A stretch of 64,000 nucleotides of DNA from JAVVEG01 sp041751425 (lineage in GTDB: Bacteria; Pseudomonadota; Gammaproteobacteria; Pseudomonadales; Pseudohongiellaceae): assembly GCA_041751425.1 (NCBI GenBank), contig JBGSXL010000002.1, positions 130,047 through 194,046 on the forward strand. Direction: 5' to 3'. A program made the translations under genes and the position numbers. Shown in pieces: positions 34,380 to 44,532 of this stretch. Below the pieces are notes generated by a model. That model was not told the DNA's origin. It saw nothing but the letters and a program-made list of their open reading frames with translations, and did no database searches. How positions within the stretch are numbered: the first letter of the stretch is position 1; each line of letters begins with the position of its first letter.

Positions 34380-35543
34380 ATGTGTGGTTATATGCGCCAG
34401 GAAGTAAAGCAACTCAAAACGGCATTGGTTCTCTCGGGTGGTGGCGCCCGTGCCGCTTATCAAGTGGGTGTGCTGCGTGCGATTGCCAATCTGCTGCCCA
34501 AGGATGCAGCTAACCCTTTCCAAATTATCAGCGGCACCTCTGCTGGCGCATTGAATGCGGTTTCTCTGGCAACACATGCCCAGCGTATGCGCACCGGTGT
34601 CAGAACGCTGGAGTACATCTGGAGGAATATTGAAAGCAAACAAGTTTACCGTCTGGACTCTGCAGGGTTGATAAGCAGTGCATCCAACTGGGTATTCTCG
34701 TTCATGGCAAGCAGACGCAGAAATACGCCCGTTTCTCTTTTGAATAATGAGCCGCTGGAGTCGTTACTGGGTAAAGTGTTGCGCCTGGAACGGCTACAGG
34801 AGAATATCAAAGCGGGCCTGCTGGATGCGATCAGTGTCACTGCGTCTGGCTATACCAGCGGCGAGTCTGTGTCGTTTTTTGAAGCGGTACCGAGTATCGG
34901 GAACTGGCAGCGCCCCCATCGGGTAGGAATTAGAACGCAGCTCACCCTGCAGCACCTGTTGGCGTCAACCGCAATTCCTACTTTATTTCCGGCCGTGAAA
35001 ATCAATCGCGAATATTTTGGTGATGGTGCAATTCGACAATTGGCACCATTAAGCCCCGCTATTCATCTGGGTGCTGAAAAAATTCTCGCCATTGGTGTTA
35101 GCAGCTACAAGAGTCGCAGACCTGCAAAAGACTCGATCAGTGCCCACCCTTCTTTGACGCAGATTATCGGTCATGTTCTTAACAGTGCGTTTATAGACAC
35201 CATGGTTACCGACCTGGACACTCTGCGACGTTACAATAATATTCTTCCTGCTATTCCAACCGAAGCCAGACACGACAAAGATTTTCCACTGCGGCATATC
35301 GATCTGCTGGAAATATCACCCAGTGAAGATCTCAACATAATTGCCAGCGAGTATTTCAATTCCCTGCCACGCGCATTGAGGTTGTTCATCAATGACACGG
35401 GATCAAGCAACATACTAAGTCTATTGCTGTTCGAAAAAGATTATTGCGAGGCGTTGATGACGCTGGGATTTTCGGACGCCATGGAAAAGTCCAGTCAGAT
35501 TCTGGCGTTTTTCCGTCCGCAGGCAACGGTAGAACATTACTGA
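34380..35543 (+). CDS. Patatin-like phospholipase family protein
   Basis: Serine lipid hydrolase with a Ser-Asp dyad. The oxyanion motif LSGGGARAAYQVGVL is near residue 18, the nucleophile lies in GTSAG and the aspartate in DGA (FGDGAIRQLAPL). A C-terminal DUF-like helical extension brings it to 387 residues. No signal peptide, so a cytoplasmic or peripheral-membrane site is likely. Start ATG 34380 or 34392. Its end overlaps the convergent msrA by 7 nt. Confidence 0.88.
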   Translation: MCGYMRQEVKQLKTALVLSGGGARAAYQVGVLRAIANLLPKDAANPFQIISGTSAGALNAVSLATHAQRMRTGVRTLEYIWRNIESKQVYRLDSAGLISSASNWVFSFMASRRRNTPVSLLNNEPLESLLGKVLRLERLQENIKAGLLDAISVTASGYTSGESVSFFEAVPSIGNWQRPHRVGIRTQLTLQHLLASTAIPTLFPAVKINREYFGDGAIRQLAPLSPAIHLGAEKILAIGVSSYKSRRPAKDSISAHPSLTQIIGHVLNSAFIDTMVTDLDTLRRYNNILPAIPTEARHDKDFPLRHIDLLEISPSEDLNIIASEYFNSLPRALRLFINDTGSSNILSLLLFEKDYCEALMTLGFSDAMEKSSQILAFFRPQATVEHY

Positions 35544-36166
35544 CAACCAATACCCAGACCACCAATACCGCAATAACCATCCGGATTTTTCGCCAGATAC
35601 TGTTGGTGATATTCTTCCGCATAATAAATATCGGGAGCTGTCTTAATTTCGGTTGTGATCGGCGCATACCCCGCCTGCGTCAGCTGTTGTTGATAACGCA
35701 GTTTGCTGGCCAACGCCTCCTCCAGTTGTGCCGCGTTGGTGGTGTAGATAACAGAGCGATACTGTGTGCCGCGATCATTCCCCTGACGCATGCCCTGCGT
35801 AGGATCATGGGACTCCCAGAAAATCTTCAACAATTTGCTGTAGCTGGTCTGCGCCGGATCGAAATAGACGATAACCACTTCCGCATGTCCGGTCCGGCCA
35901 CTGCATACTTCATCGTAGCTGGGGTTAGGCGTGATCCCACCGGCATAGGCAACTGCGGTGCTGTAGACGCCGCCAGCTTTCCAGAACAGACGCTCTGCTC
36001 CCCAGAAACACCCCAGACCAAAAACTGCTTTCTCAACTCCCTCTGGCATTGGCTCCATGATGGGGCGCTGATTGACGAAATGTCTGTTGGTTATCTGTAT
36101 TGCGTCTGAGCGGCCGGGCAATGCAGAATCTGCATCTGGTAAATCCTTTGGTTTCTGCAAAAACAT
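35537..36166 (-). CDS. msrA: Peptide-methionine (S)-S-oxide reductase MsrA
   Basis: Repairs methionine S-sulfoxide in proteins. The 209 residues contain the catalytic motif GCFWGAERLFW and the family pattern FDPAQTSYSKLLKIFWESHDPT with QYRSVIYTT. A C-terminal Cys two residues from the end (GIGCQ) can serve as resolving cysteine before thioredoxin reduction. Divergent from argD across 142 bp. Confidence 0.95.
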   Translation of the reverse strand: MFLQKPKDLPDADSALPGRSDAIQITNRHFVNQRPIMEPMPEGVEKAVFGLGCFWGAERLFWKAGGVYSTAVAYAGGITPNPSYDEVCSGRTGHAEVVIVYFDPAQTSYSKLLKIFWESHDPTQGMRQGNDRGTQYRSVIYTTNAAQLEEALASKLRYQQQLTQAGYAPITTEIKTAPDIYYAEEYHQQYLAKNPDGYCGIGGLGIGCQ

Positions 36167-36308
36167 TCTGAACTCCTGCAGCTTGAATCACTGCGAATGA
36201 TAAGGCATGATCGCGCCTTCAGATCTAACATAGACGCTTATTAAGTTTGTAGCAATAGTTGCATGAATTGTTACTCGTATAGCCCGATGCATTTATAAAG
36301 GTGGAATC

Positions 36309-37481
36309 ATGAGCTCTGCACTAATGGCCAATTATGGCTATCCACAACTGGAATTTGATCACGGCAACGGGTCATTCCTGTACACTGCCGAAGGCGATTC
36401 CTATCTGGACTTTACTTCCGGCATTGCGGTGAATTGTCTGGGGCATTGCCATCCACATCTGGTGAAGTGCTTGAAAGCGCAGGCCGATAAACTCTGGCAC
36501 AACTCCAATCTTTTTCGCATAACACCCACCGAAAAACTGGCACAGCGGCTGGTCGACCTTACCTTTGCTGACCGCGTGTTTTTCAGCAATTCGGGTACCG
36601 AGGCCGTGGAGGCCGGTTTCAAGATGATGCGTCGGTATCACTACGATCTTGGCGACCGCGCGCGAGTTCGCATCATCAGCCTCACGCAATCTTTTCACGG
36701 TCGCACACTAGCGCCCATCGCTGCTTGTCGCAATCCGGTTCATATCGAAGGCTTTTTGACTGGTGATCCTGGTTTCGATCAAGTGAACTTCGGCGATCTG
36801 GAAGCACTGCGCGCACAAATCAGCGATCAGACAGCCGGTGTCATTCTCGAACCTATACAGGGTGAAGGCGGAATCAGAGTGGTGCCAACTGATTACCTGC
36901 AGCAAGTACGTAAACTTTGTGATGAAAACGGTATTTTGTTAATGTTTGATGAAGTACAGTCAGGTGTCGGCCGTTCGGGGCATCTTTACGCATATCAAGC
37001 ACTTGGTGTGATGCCTGACTTGCTGGCCTCAGCCAAAGGTTTGGGCGGTGGTTTCCCAATCGGGGCATGTCTTGCCACCGAGCGCGTTGCCCGACACATG
37101 GTAGCTGGTACGCATGGTAGTACGTTTGGTGGTAACCCATTAGCTACTGCTGTTGGCAATGCAGTGCTCGATATTATAACTGCGCCAGGATTTTTGGAGG
37201 AGTCGCAGAAAAATGCAGTCACGTTTAAAACGGGATTGTCAGAACTCATCAAGGAATTCCCAGCCGTTGTGCAGGAACAAACTGGCATGGGGTTCATGAT
37301 CGGATTGAAATTGATTGTCAATAATGCGGAATTTATCGCTGCGCTGCTCAAGCATAAGATGCTGGCAGTGAAAGCGGGCTCCAACTCCATCAGATTGCTG
37401 CCGCCACTGAATGTGAAACCTGCGGAAATTCAGCAGGCGCTAAGCATTCTTCGCGACGTTTGCCAGGAATGGCAAAAGTAA
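36309..37481 (+). CDS. argD: Acetylornithine/succinyldiaminopimelate aminotransferase (class III, PLP)
   Basis: PLP-dependent transaminase of 390 residues for arginine synthesis (and often lysine). Motifs are FSNSGTEAVEAGFKMMRRYH, LEPIQGEGGI, LLMFDEVQSGVGRSG and the Schiff-base lysine in ASAKGLGGGFPIGA. Start ATG 36309 has AAAGGTGG upstream. Class III aminotransferases vary in substrate, so ArgD is the best but not only choice. Confidence 0.88.
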   Translation: MSSALMANYGYPQLEFDHGNGSFLYTAEGDSYLDFTSGIAVNCLGHCHPHLVKCLKAQADKLWHNSNLFRITPTEKLAQRLVDLTFADRVFFSNSGTEAVEAGFKMMRRYHYDLGDRARVRIISLTQSFHGRTLAPIAACRNPVHIEGFLTGDPGFDQVNFGDLEALRAQISDQTAGVILEPIQGEGGIRVVPTDYLQQVRKLCDENGILLMFDEVQSGVGRSGHLYAYQALGVMPDLLASAKGLGGGFPIGACLATERVARHMVAGTHGSTFGGNPLATAVGNAVLDIITAPGFLEESQKNAVTFKTGLSELIKEFPAVVQEQTGMGFMIGLKLIVNNAEFIAALLKHKMLAVKAGSNSIRLLPPLNVKPAEIQQALSILRDVCQEWQK

Positions 37482-37530
37482 ATAATTGGTCTGTTGGTAG
37501 TGCTGGCCGCTGGGAGGGACGAAGCCAAAG

Positions 37531-40500
37531 ATGAAGGGAATTCGGCGCCATACCAAAATGCTTACACTGGGATCAAGCGGAATACATAATACAACTGCCG
37601 ATGATCTATGGAATCTTATCGCGCTCTGCTCGGATCTGCATTGGCGCGAAGATACCGATGGCAAGTGTTTAAGCTTACGCTGCAACGACACAATAGAAAA
37701 CAAGACCCTGTTCAGCACCCTGCCTGGAAAAACTATATACGAGTTCGGTTTCTCCGCTGTTGATGACAAACAGCATAAAGCCTACCAGTCATCTCAAGTA
37801 CAACGACAATCCTTCAGCAATTACATTTGTAAACTCGTTGATGGCGTTCAGCTGCGCTATTTTAGTATAAGCGGCGAACCGCTCTTCGATATTGCGAATC
37901 AATTCATCGGCTATAATTGTCTGGCTCAGGATATTTCCAGGCAGAAGGAAACGGAAAACAGTCTGCGTAGATTTCGTGCTGCTGTAGACACCTCAAGCGA
38001 TATGATTTACCTGGTCGATGCCGAGACCATGCGTTTCGTTGATGTAAATGACACCGCTTGTGAGAATGCAGGGCTAAGCCGTGAAAAAATGTTGACGATG
38101 GGCCCGGAACAAATGCTCTCACAGGATAAGGATACTGTTGCGAAGCGCTACGAGATGTTGATAACAACCGGCATCAGTCATTGTATGGAAAGTCAGGTAT
38201 TGGATCGAGATGGCAAGCCTGGGGTTGTAGAAGTCAGCAGTCGGGCGGTACTCATTGGCGGTCGTTGGATAATCATCGGCATGAGTCGCGATATTACTCT
38301 GCGCAAGCAGGCAGAGGACACTTCCCTGCGCTTGCGACAAATGTTCTCAGCTCTTAGTGAAAGTAACGAAGCAATTCTAAGAGCAACCAGTATCGAATCC
38401 CTTTATCAGAATGTTTGCAAAGCTGCCGTAAAAGGAGGCAAATTCAATATCGCCACTGTCATAACGCCTGATGAAAGTGGCTGGCTGAAATCAGTTGCTA
38501 CTGCAGGCAGCATCCTTAATATCATGAACTCTGTGAAAATTTCAATTGACGCAGAAAAAACTGAAGGCCAGGGACTCTCCGGCATAGCCTACAGAACACA
38601 GACCCCCTGTGTCAGCAATGATTTTGTGCAGGATAAGAGGACCCGGGCGTGGCATGAAATCGCTTTAAAGAATGGAATTGCAAGCGCTGCTGCGTTTCCC
38701 TTATTCAAACGAAAAATATGTGTCGGTATTCTGCTTTTTTATTCTGTCGAAAAGAATTCATTTGACGAGGATATTGTAAAACTCCTGAGCAATATGGCCG
38801 AAAACGTTTCTTATGCATTGGATAGCTTTGAGAGTGAAACTGATCGTAAACAAGCGGAAATAGTTCTGCGGGAGAGCGAGGAACGATTCAGGAGCCTTAC
38901 CCATCTCTCTTCTGATTTTTACTGGGAACAAAATGCAGAGCTATATTTCACCAAATACGAAGGTAATATAGTTGGCGAAAGTAATATCAGAGCAGTAGAG
39001 ACAATCATCGGCAACCAGATCTGGTCTATTGATCGCGTTACACCCGGCGCTACAAGTTGGGATTCGTTGAAAAGTACCATGATAAATCATGAAAAGTTCC
39101 GTGATTTCGAATGCTCATTTACCAATGATAGTGATGATATCTACCACCTTTCACTAAGCGGCGAACCTATTTTCAATGATGAAGGTTTGTTTACCGGATA
39201 TCGAGGCATATCTCGAGATGTCACAGCACGAAAGCGAGTTTCTGATCATATAAAATATCTTGCCACTCATGACCATTTAACTAAATTGCCAAATCGTGTG
39301 ATGTTCAGTGAATTACTTGAACTAGCCACTAGAACTGCCAAACGCTATAAGAATCAGACTTTCGCGATACTCTTCATTGATCTGGACCGATTCAAGTCTA
39401 TTAATGATACTTATGGCCATCATGTTGGTGACGATCTGCTAAAAGAAGTTGCGATACGACTTCGTAAGCCATTGCGCGCCAGCGATGTAGTGGCCAGGTT
39501 GGGTGGAGACGAGTTCGTTATCCTGCTGCAGAATATTGACCAGCAGGAGCAAATAGCGAAAATTTCCGGCAATTTGCTCAAGGCTTTTACCAATCCCATA
39601 ATACTGAACGGTAAAGAATGCCGGGTTACTGCAAGCATCGGTATCAGTATTTTTGGTCGGGACGCAGATGATGAAGAAACATTGATGAAACATGCCGATG
39701 CAGCCATGTATGTTGCAAAAGAAGAAGGTAAGAACAATTTCCAGTTTTATTCCAGCGACATTCACCAAATGACGCAGGAGAAAATCAACCTTGAACTGAA
39801 TTTACGCAGCGCATTGGAACAACACGAATTCAGCCTGCATTATCAGGCAAAACTTGACCTGCAGTCTGGTGAAGTAACCGGCGTGGAAGCGTTGCTGCGC
39901 TGGGACAATGAACACATGGGAAGCATCGCACCCGATCGCTTCATTCCGGTGGCAGAAGAGTCGGGTTTGATCATAGATATCGGTAACTGGGTTCTGCATA
40001 CTGCCTGTCAACAAATGATTGATTGGGACAGCCAGGGAATTGGGAATCTTCGCCTTGCGGTGAATCTTTCTGCCCGGCAGTTCAATGACCCCGACTTGCT
40101 CAATAAAATAAAGCATGCCCTGGACACATCCGGACTTGCCCCGCACATGCTGGAACTGGAGATCACTGAAAGCGTCGTCATTCACAACCCGAAACGTGCA
40201 TTTATGGTCATGTCACAGATAAAAGAGTTAGGCGTGAAACTGGCATTGGATGATTTTGGTACAGGGTACTCATCCCTGGGACAATTGAAAAACTATCCCA
40301 TTGATACATTGAAGATAGATAGAACTTTCATTTTCGATATTCCCGCCAACGAAGAAGACAAGGCGATTTGCAAAGCGATCATATCCATGGGGAATACATT
40401 GGGCCTGAGAATCGTCGCGGAAGGTGTTGAACAGGATGCTCAATTACATTTTCTACGCGATCATCATTGTAATGAGGTACAGGGGTTTTTCATTCATAAA

Positions 40501-40566
40501 CCAGGAGCGGCAGAAAATTTCACACGCTGGTATCGACTGCACGACCACCAGGCCTTTCGTTGCTAA
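37531..40566 (+). CDS. PAS-PAS-GAF-PAS-GGDEF-EAL cyclic-di-GMP protein
   Basis: A 1011-residue signalling protein with no membrane segment. In order: PAS-like (about 10-130), PAS (145-265), GAF (280-425), PAS (445-575), GGDEF (590-745) and EAL (755-1000). The cyclase signature RLGGDEFVIL (near residue 657) and phosphodiesterase motif EALLRW (near 784), with DDFGTGYSSL, are both intact. The cytosolic sensor modules may switch between making and breaking c-di-GMP. Start ATG 37531; ATG 37558 is an alternative. The convergent rhodanese gene follows by 20 bp. Confidence 0.9.
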   Translation: MKGIRRHTKMLTLGSSGIHNTTADDLWNLIALCSDLHWREDTDGKCLSLRCNDTIENKTLFSTLPGKTIYEFGFSAVDDKQHKAYQSSQVQRQSFSNYICKLVDGVQLRYFSISGEPLFDIANQFIGYNCLAQDISRQKETENSLRRFRAAVDTSSDMIYLVDAETMRFVDVNDTACENAGLSREKMLTMGPEQMLSQDKDTVAKRYEMLITTGISHCMESQVLDRDGKPGVVEVSSRAVLIGGRWIIIGMSRDITLRKQAEDTSLRLRQMFSALSESNEAILRATSIESLYQNVCKAAVKGGKFNIATVITPDESGWLKSVATAGSILNIMNSVKISIDAEKTEGQGLSGIAYRTQTPCVSNDFVQDKRTRAWHEIALKNGIASAAAFPLFKRKICVGILLFYSVEKNSFDEDIVKLLSNMAENVSYALDSFESETDRKQAEIVLRESEERFRSLTHLSSDFYWEQNAELYFTKYEGNIVGESNIRAVETIIGNQIWSIDRVTPGATSWDSLKSTMINHEKFRDFECSFTNDSDDIYHLSLSGEPIFNDEGLFTGYRGISRDVTARKRVSDHIKYLATHDHLTKLPNRVMFSELLELATRTAKRYKNQTFAILFIDLDRFKSINDTYGHHVGDDLLKEVAIRLRKPLRASDVVARLGGDEFVILLQNIDQQEQIAKISGNLLKAFTNPIILNGKECRVTASIGISIFGRDADDEETLMKHADAAMYVAKEEGKNNFQFYSSDIHQMTQEKINLELNLRSALEQHEFSLHYQAKLDLQSGEVTGVEALLRWDNEHMGSIAPDRFIPVAEESGLIIDIGNWVLHTACQQMIDWDSQGIGNLRLAVNLSARQFNDPDLLNKIKHALDTSGLAPHMLELEITESVVIHNPKRAFMVMSQIKELGVKLALDDFGTGYSSLGQLKNYPIDTLKIDRTFIFDIPANEEDKAICKAIISMGNTLGLRIVAEGVEQDAQLHFLRDHHCNEVQGFFIHKPGAAENFTRWYRLHDHQAFRC

Positions 40567-40606
40567 CATCGCGCAACGAAGCGCTATTATTTCTCCTTGC
40601 GCGATG
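40567..40606. repeat. Inverted repeat at the convergent end of the GGDEF-EAL and rhodanese genes
   Basis: Perfect 10-bp arms, CATCGCGCAA (40567-40576) and TTGCGCGATG (40597-40606), enclose a 20-nt loop that contains the rhodanese stop codon. No T-run on either side, so an intrinsic terminator is uncertain; it may still act as an RNA 3'-end stabiliser. Confidence 0.45.
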
Positions 40607-40919
40607 CGCTCCAGGCCTCAAAACCACCTTCCAGGCTATACGTTTTTTCGAAACCGTGATCAGAAAAAAAAGCCGCTGCCGTCTTGCTTGCATTGCCATG
40701 ATAACAATAGACGATCAACGGGCGCTTGCGGTCGGCTTTCTGAAGAAAATCCTGAATATTTTCATTGCTGATATGCACAGCATTTTCAATATGCGCTGCG
40801 GCATATGACATCTGATCGCGTATATCCACGATCTGCGCCTTATAGGCAATCATTTCGCGAGCGCTATCTACATCAACCAATCCACACGTCATCAATAAAC
40901 TTCCTGATTTCTGAATCAA
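40587..40919 (-). CDS. Rhodanese-domain sulfurtransferase (GlpE-like)
   Basis: Single rhodanese domain of 110 residues. The active-site loop is CYHGNAS after the strand LIVYC, and VDIRDQMSYAAAHIENAVHI is the usual N-terminal pattern. It probably moves sulfane sulfur from thiosulfate to a thiol or to cyanide. The loop length suits GlpE-type enzymes. It sits, unlinked in function, between two c-di-GMP genes. Confidence 0.88.
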   Translation of the reverse strand: MIQKSGSLLMTCGLVDVDSAREMIAYKAQIVDIRDQMSYAAAHIENAVHISNENIQDFLQKADRKRPLIVYCYHGNASKTAAAFFSDHGFEKTYSLEGGFEAWSASRKEK

Positions 40920-40955
40920 AATACTTACATTGCAGAATACTGAGGTGGGACCTTG

Positions 40956-42179
40956 TTACCGAGTATACATGCTACTGACATACTGCAACCTCTGTTCGAA
41001 ATACCAATTGCGCGCTGCTTCGGATGACATGGGTCTCGCAATGGCGAATCCCTGCGCGAGATCACAACCTACCGTGCGCAAATAGGCCAGCGCCTCTTCA
41101 TCTTCAACACCTTCTGCGGTTGTTCGCAGGCCCAGGCTGTGCCCCAGCTCTATAATGGATTTTATAACTGTGCGTGACTCCTGGGAGGTACTGGCTGTCA
41201 TGACAAAAGAGCGGTCCACTTTGATCTCTGAAAAAGGCAAGCGCACCAACTGCAACATCGAAGAGAACCCGGTACAGAAATCATCAATGGACAATTGAAA
41301 TCCTTTCAAACGCAACCGCGTTAATAGATCAAGAGAAATTACCGGGTCCTCCATTGTCGTGGTTTCTGTCAACTCGAAAAGCAATGATGTGGAAGGCACA
41401 TTCAGGTTCTGACAAAGTTCCGCAACACGATCAGCGAATGCAAGATTCTTCAGGTTCTTCGCTGAAATGTTGATCGAAATATGCATCTCATTGTGATTAA
41501 AACCTTCAGCAAAAAAGTTAAGCGCCAGATCAATGACACGATCGGTGAGTTGATCTATCAATCCGCTGAGTTCGGCAACTGGGATGAAATCTCCCGGGGA
41601 AATAATACCTACTTCCGGATGGTACCAACGAACCAAAGCTTCAAAGCCAACCGGTTTTCCGTTTTTACAACTTATCTTGGGTTGATAAACCAGAAAGAGT
41701 TCATGTTTGTCCAACGCTTCCTGCAACGAATCCTGATTAACGACTGCCCGACTCGCAGCGCTACTGGCCATCGGGATGCTTTCCGGCAGGTCATTGCTGG
41801 GGGTTTTACTCTCACTTTGCAGGAGTTTTCTCAAAGCTGATGGCAGGAAGGGCTTAGCCAATACACCAAGAATCATTAATTTGTGTTCTGCAGCAGACCG
41901 CCCTGCGGCATCCAATACACGACTGCCTACTCCACTGGTAATGATTATCTTCGCACGACAACTGCGGCGAGCCAGCTCAACCATAACTTCCACGCCATCC
42001 ATTTCCGGCATGACCAGATCCAGTGCAATATGGGTTGGTTGCCACGAGTCCAGAGCCGCGAAAAAATCTGTCGGTTTATCTGTAGCTTGAGACTCCATAC
42101 CCATGGTGTCTGCAATAAAGCATATCGTCTGCCCTATTAATGGATCGTCATCCAGAATAAGGAGTCTTTTATCGCTCAC
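40956..42179 (-). CDS. Response regulator with EAL phosphodiesterase output
   Basis: A 407-residue protein: an N-terminal receiver (about 1-120; acidic pocket LDDDP, phospho-acceptor Asp54 in ALDLVMPEMDG) and a C-terminal EAL domain (about 150-395) with the motif FEALVRW (Glu180) and DDFCTGFSSM, so hydrolysis of c-di-GMP is expected. It starts at GTG 42179, 3 nt after the stop of the hybrid kinase, the obvious phosphodonor. Confidence 0.92.
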   Translation of the reverse strand: MSDKRLLILDDDPLIGQTICFIADTMGMESQATDKPTDFFAALDSWQPTHIALDLVMPEMDGVEVMVELARRSCRAKIIITSGVGSRVLDAAGRSAAEHKLMILGVLAKPFLPSALRKLLQSESKTPSNDLPESIPMASSAASRAVVNQDSLQEALDKHELFLVYQPKISCKNGKPVGFEALVRWYHPEVGIISPGDFIPVAELSGLIDQLTDRVIDLALNFFAEGFNHNEMHISINISAKNLKNLAFADRVAELCQNLNVPSTSLLFELTETTTMEDPVISLDLLTRLRLKGFQLSIDDFCTGFSSMLQLVRLPFSEIKVDRSFVMTASTSQESRTVIKSIIELGHSLGLRTTAEGVEDEEALAYLRTVGCDLAQGFAIARPMSSEAARNWYFEQRLQYVSSMYTR

Positions 42180-42182
42180 CAG

Positions 42183-44405
42183 TCACACCTCGTCCATTTG
42201 CATTGCAGTTGGCTCCGACAGCACAGTATGAACCTTAAGCGCCAACTGCTGACGATTATAAGGTTTGCTCAATAGTTGTAAATTAAGCTCTTGAGAATCT
42301 TTACCGCTCAACACATTATCCGGATAACCTGAGCTGTAAAGGACTTTCAGGCGCGGTAGGAGTAGTTTTGCAGACAAAGCCAGTTCGTGTCCATTCATTC
42401 CGCCTGGCATGATTACGTCAGTGAACAGCAGATCAAAGGCTTCACCTGCCTCCAATACGCCCAACGCTTCACTCCCATTGGCAGCGTCTACAACCTGATA
42501 ACCCAGACTACACAATTGCTCATAGGCATATTGCCTGACCAATTCATTATCCTCGACCAGTAGAATTTTCTCTCCGTTCCCGTACATCTGTGCAATATCA
42601 CCTTCGGGCAACGCACGGTGTTCACCGAAGTAGCGAGGAAAATACAAACTGACTTTTGTACCCATACCTGGCTGTGAATCTATGGTGATATGACCTTTCG
42701 ACTGGCGGATGAATCCGTACACCATACTGAGCCCCAGGCCTGTTCCTTTGCCATGTTCCTTGGTCGTGAAGAAAGGATCAAACAACTTCTCCATATGTTC
42801 CTGCGCAATACCGATACCATTATCCGCTACGGAAATCATCACATAATCTCCTGCCTCAAAATCCGGTGCGTCGCTAAAAGTGTCTCTATCCAGACTCACG
42901 TTAACAGTGGTTATGCTCATATGTCCGCCACCGTGCATTGCATCGCGTGCATTGAGCGAAAGGTTGAGCAATGCTGATTCCAGTTGCGCAGCGTCCACCA
43001 GTGCCAACCAAATGTTTTCCGTCAGATTCAGTTCAATTTCGATATCTTCTTTGACGGTACGTTGCAATAACGCTTCAAGATTTATAACGTGATGGTTGAT
43101 ATCGACTGCAGTGGGTTCCAGCACCTGACGGCGCGCGAATGACAACAGGTGATTGGTCAGTTCCGCACCGCGCTGGGAAGCTGTTCTGATCATGACTGCC
43201 AGTGCTGCCAGCCGCGGTTTATCTTCAAGTTGTTCGACCAGTAAGTCCGAATTGCCCAGGATGACTGTTAACAGATTATTGAAATCATGCGCCACCCCGC
43301 CAGTCAATTGGCCTACCGCATCCAGTTTCTGAGCACGGCTCAATATGGCCCCCTGCTCTTTGATGCGGACATTGGCCAGTTCGCGTTCCTGAATAGCATT
43401 CACGTGTACGATGCCAAACGCCATATTATCCGCCAGCTCCTGCAGTAACTGCAATTCATCATGCGCCGTTTCCTGAACGCTGCCCGTGTACAGGGTCAAA
43501 ACAGCGAATGTCTTCCCGGCATGCGATAACGGCAAGCATACAACGCCCTTGTAACCGCGCTGCAACGCCTCTGAGGCTTGTTGCGGATGCGTTTCTGTCC
43601 AGAGCTTTTCGATGTCACGTGTGATGGAAAGTTTCCCGGAACGAGCGCATCGGCCAGCGGGACCTTTGCCTAGCATATCGTCCTCATCCCAATTGAGATC
43701 CAGTGTACTCAGATAATCAAGTTCATCACCGGCCCAAGCTACCGGCTCAATCCTTTTCCGTTCTGCCCGGATAAAACCGACCCAGGCCATTTTATATCCG
43801 CCCTCTTCTACCGCTAACTGGCAAATATCATTCAGGAGCTCGGACTCACTTTCTGTCCGTAACAACGCCTGATTACAGTGGCTCAACATCTTTTGTGTAC
43901 GTGTATGTCTTGTCAGCAGTTGTTGCGTACGATTGCGTTGTATAATCGCAGTGCACGATTCCGCCAGCAATTGCAATGCGTTCGCCTCGTTCTGCGAAAA
44001 AGCGCTTGGTCTGACAGCGACAACGCGCAGAATTCCAATGGCATTGCCACCCATCTTCATTGGCACAACTACTAAGGAACGAATACCTGCCGCCTGACAT
44101 GAGGCTGCATCAACGCGCGGATCAACATCCGAATCTTCCGTAAAGAGTGCGCAATTTTTTTCGACGGCGAGACCAGATAAACTGCTTTTGAGATTAAGCT
44201 TGAACTGTGGTTGACTGATGGAAATGCCACAGACTGTACGATGGATGATCATGCCATCACTCACCACCTCGATAATGGCACCGTCCCCATCCAGCAAGCT
44301 TTGTGACAGCTCTGCAAGTTGAAGCAAAACCTCTTCATAAACAGCTTCATTCAACGTGAGATGTCGTTGCGCCTCAATAACTGATGACAGCAGATTTTCT
44401 TTCAT
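42183..44405 (-). CDS. Hybrid sensor histidine kinase (GAF-GAF-HisKA-HATPase-REC)
   Basis: Cytoplasmic kinase of 740 residues: two GAF domains (about 15-160 and 175-335), then a HisKA with GGVAHDFNNLLTVILG (His near residue 372). ATPase boxes are NLSLNARDAM, DNGIGI and GTGLGLSMVYGF. A C-terminal receiver carries FTDVIMPGG (Asp near 664). It lacks membrane helices, so the GAF domains must sense an internal signal. The EAL regulator follows immediately. Confidence 0.92.
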   Translation of the reverse strand: MKENLLSSVIEAQRHLTLNEAVYEEVLLQLAELSQSLLDGDGAIIEVVSDGMIIHRTVCGISISQPQFKLNLKSSLSGLAVEKNCALFTEDSDVDPRVDAASCQAAGIRSLVVVPMKMGGNAIGILRVVAVRPSAFSQNEANALQLLAESCTAIIQRNRTQQLLTRHTRTQKMLSHCNQALLRTESESELLNDICQLAVEEGGYKMAWVGFIRAERKRIEPVAWAGDELDYLSTLDLNWDEDDMLGKGPAGRCARSGKLSITRDIEKLWTETHPQQASEALQRGYKGVVCLPLSHAGKTFAVLTLYTGSVQETAHDELQLLQELADNMAFGIVHVNAIQERELANVRIKEQGAILSRAQKLDAVGQLTGGVAHDFNNLLTVILGNSDLLVEQLEDKPRLAALAVMIRTASQRGAELTNHLLSFARRQVLEPTAVDINHHVINLEALLQRTVKEDIEIELNLTENIWLALVDAAQLESALLNLSLNARDAMHGGGHMSITTVNVSLDRDTFSDAPDFEAGDYVMISVADNGIGIAQEHMEKLFDPFFTTKEHGKGTGLGLSMVYGFIRQSKGHITIDSQPGMGTKVSLYFPRYFGEHRALPEGDIAQMYGNGEKILLVEDNELVRQYAYEQLCSLGYQVVDAANGSEALGVLEAGEAFDLLFTDVIMPGGMNGHELALSAKLLLPRLKVLYSSGYPDNVLSGKDSQELNLQLLSKPYNRQQLALKVHTVLSEPTAMQMDEV

Positions 44406-44532
44406 AACTTCGCCCGGACTTTTTTATCGACCCTACCTATCCAGCCTTTACGCTGTTTTATAAGTAAATTCAAGCAGTGATTGCTGCCAGACAATGTGAA
44501 TGGCTTCAGTATTGGTTTAGAATCGACCTGAT

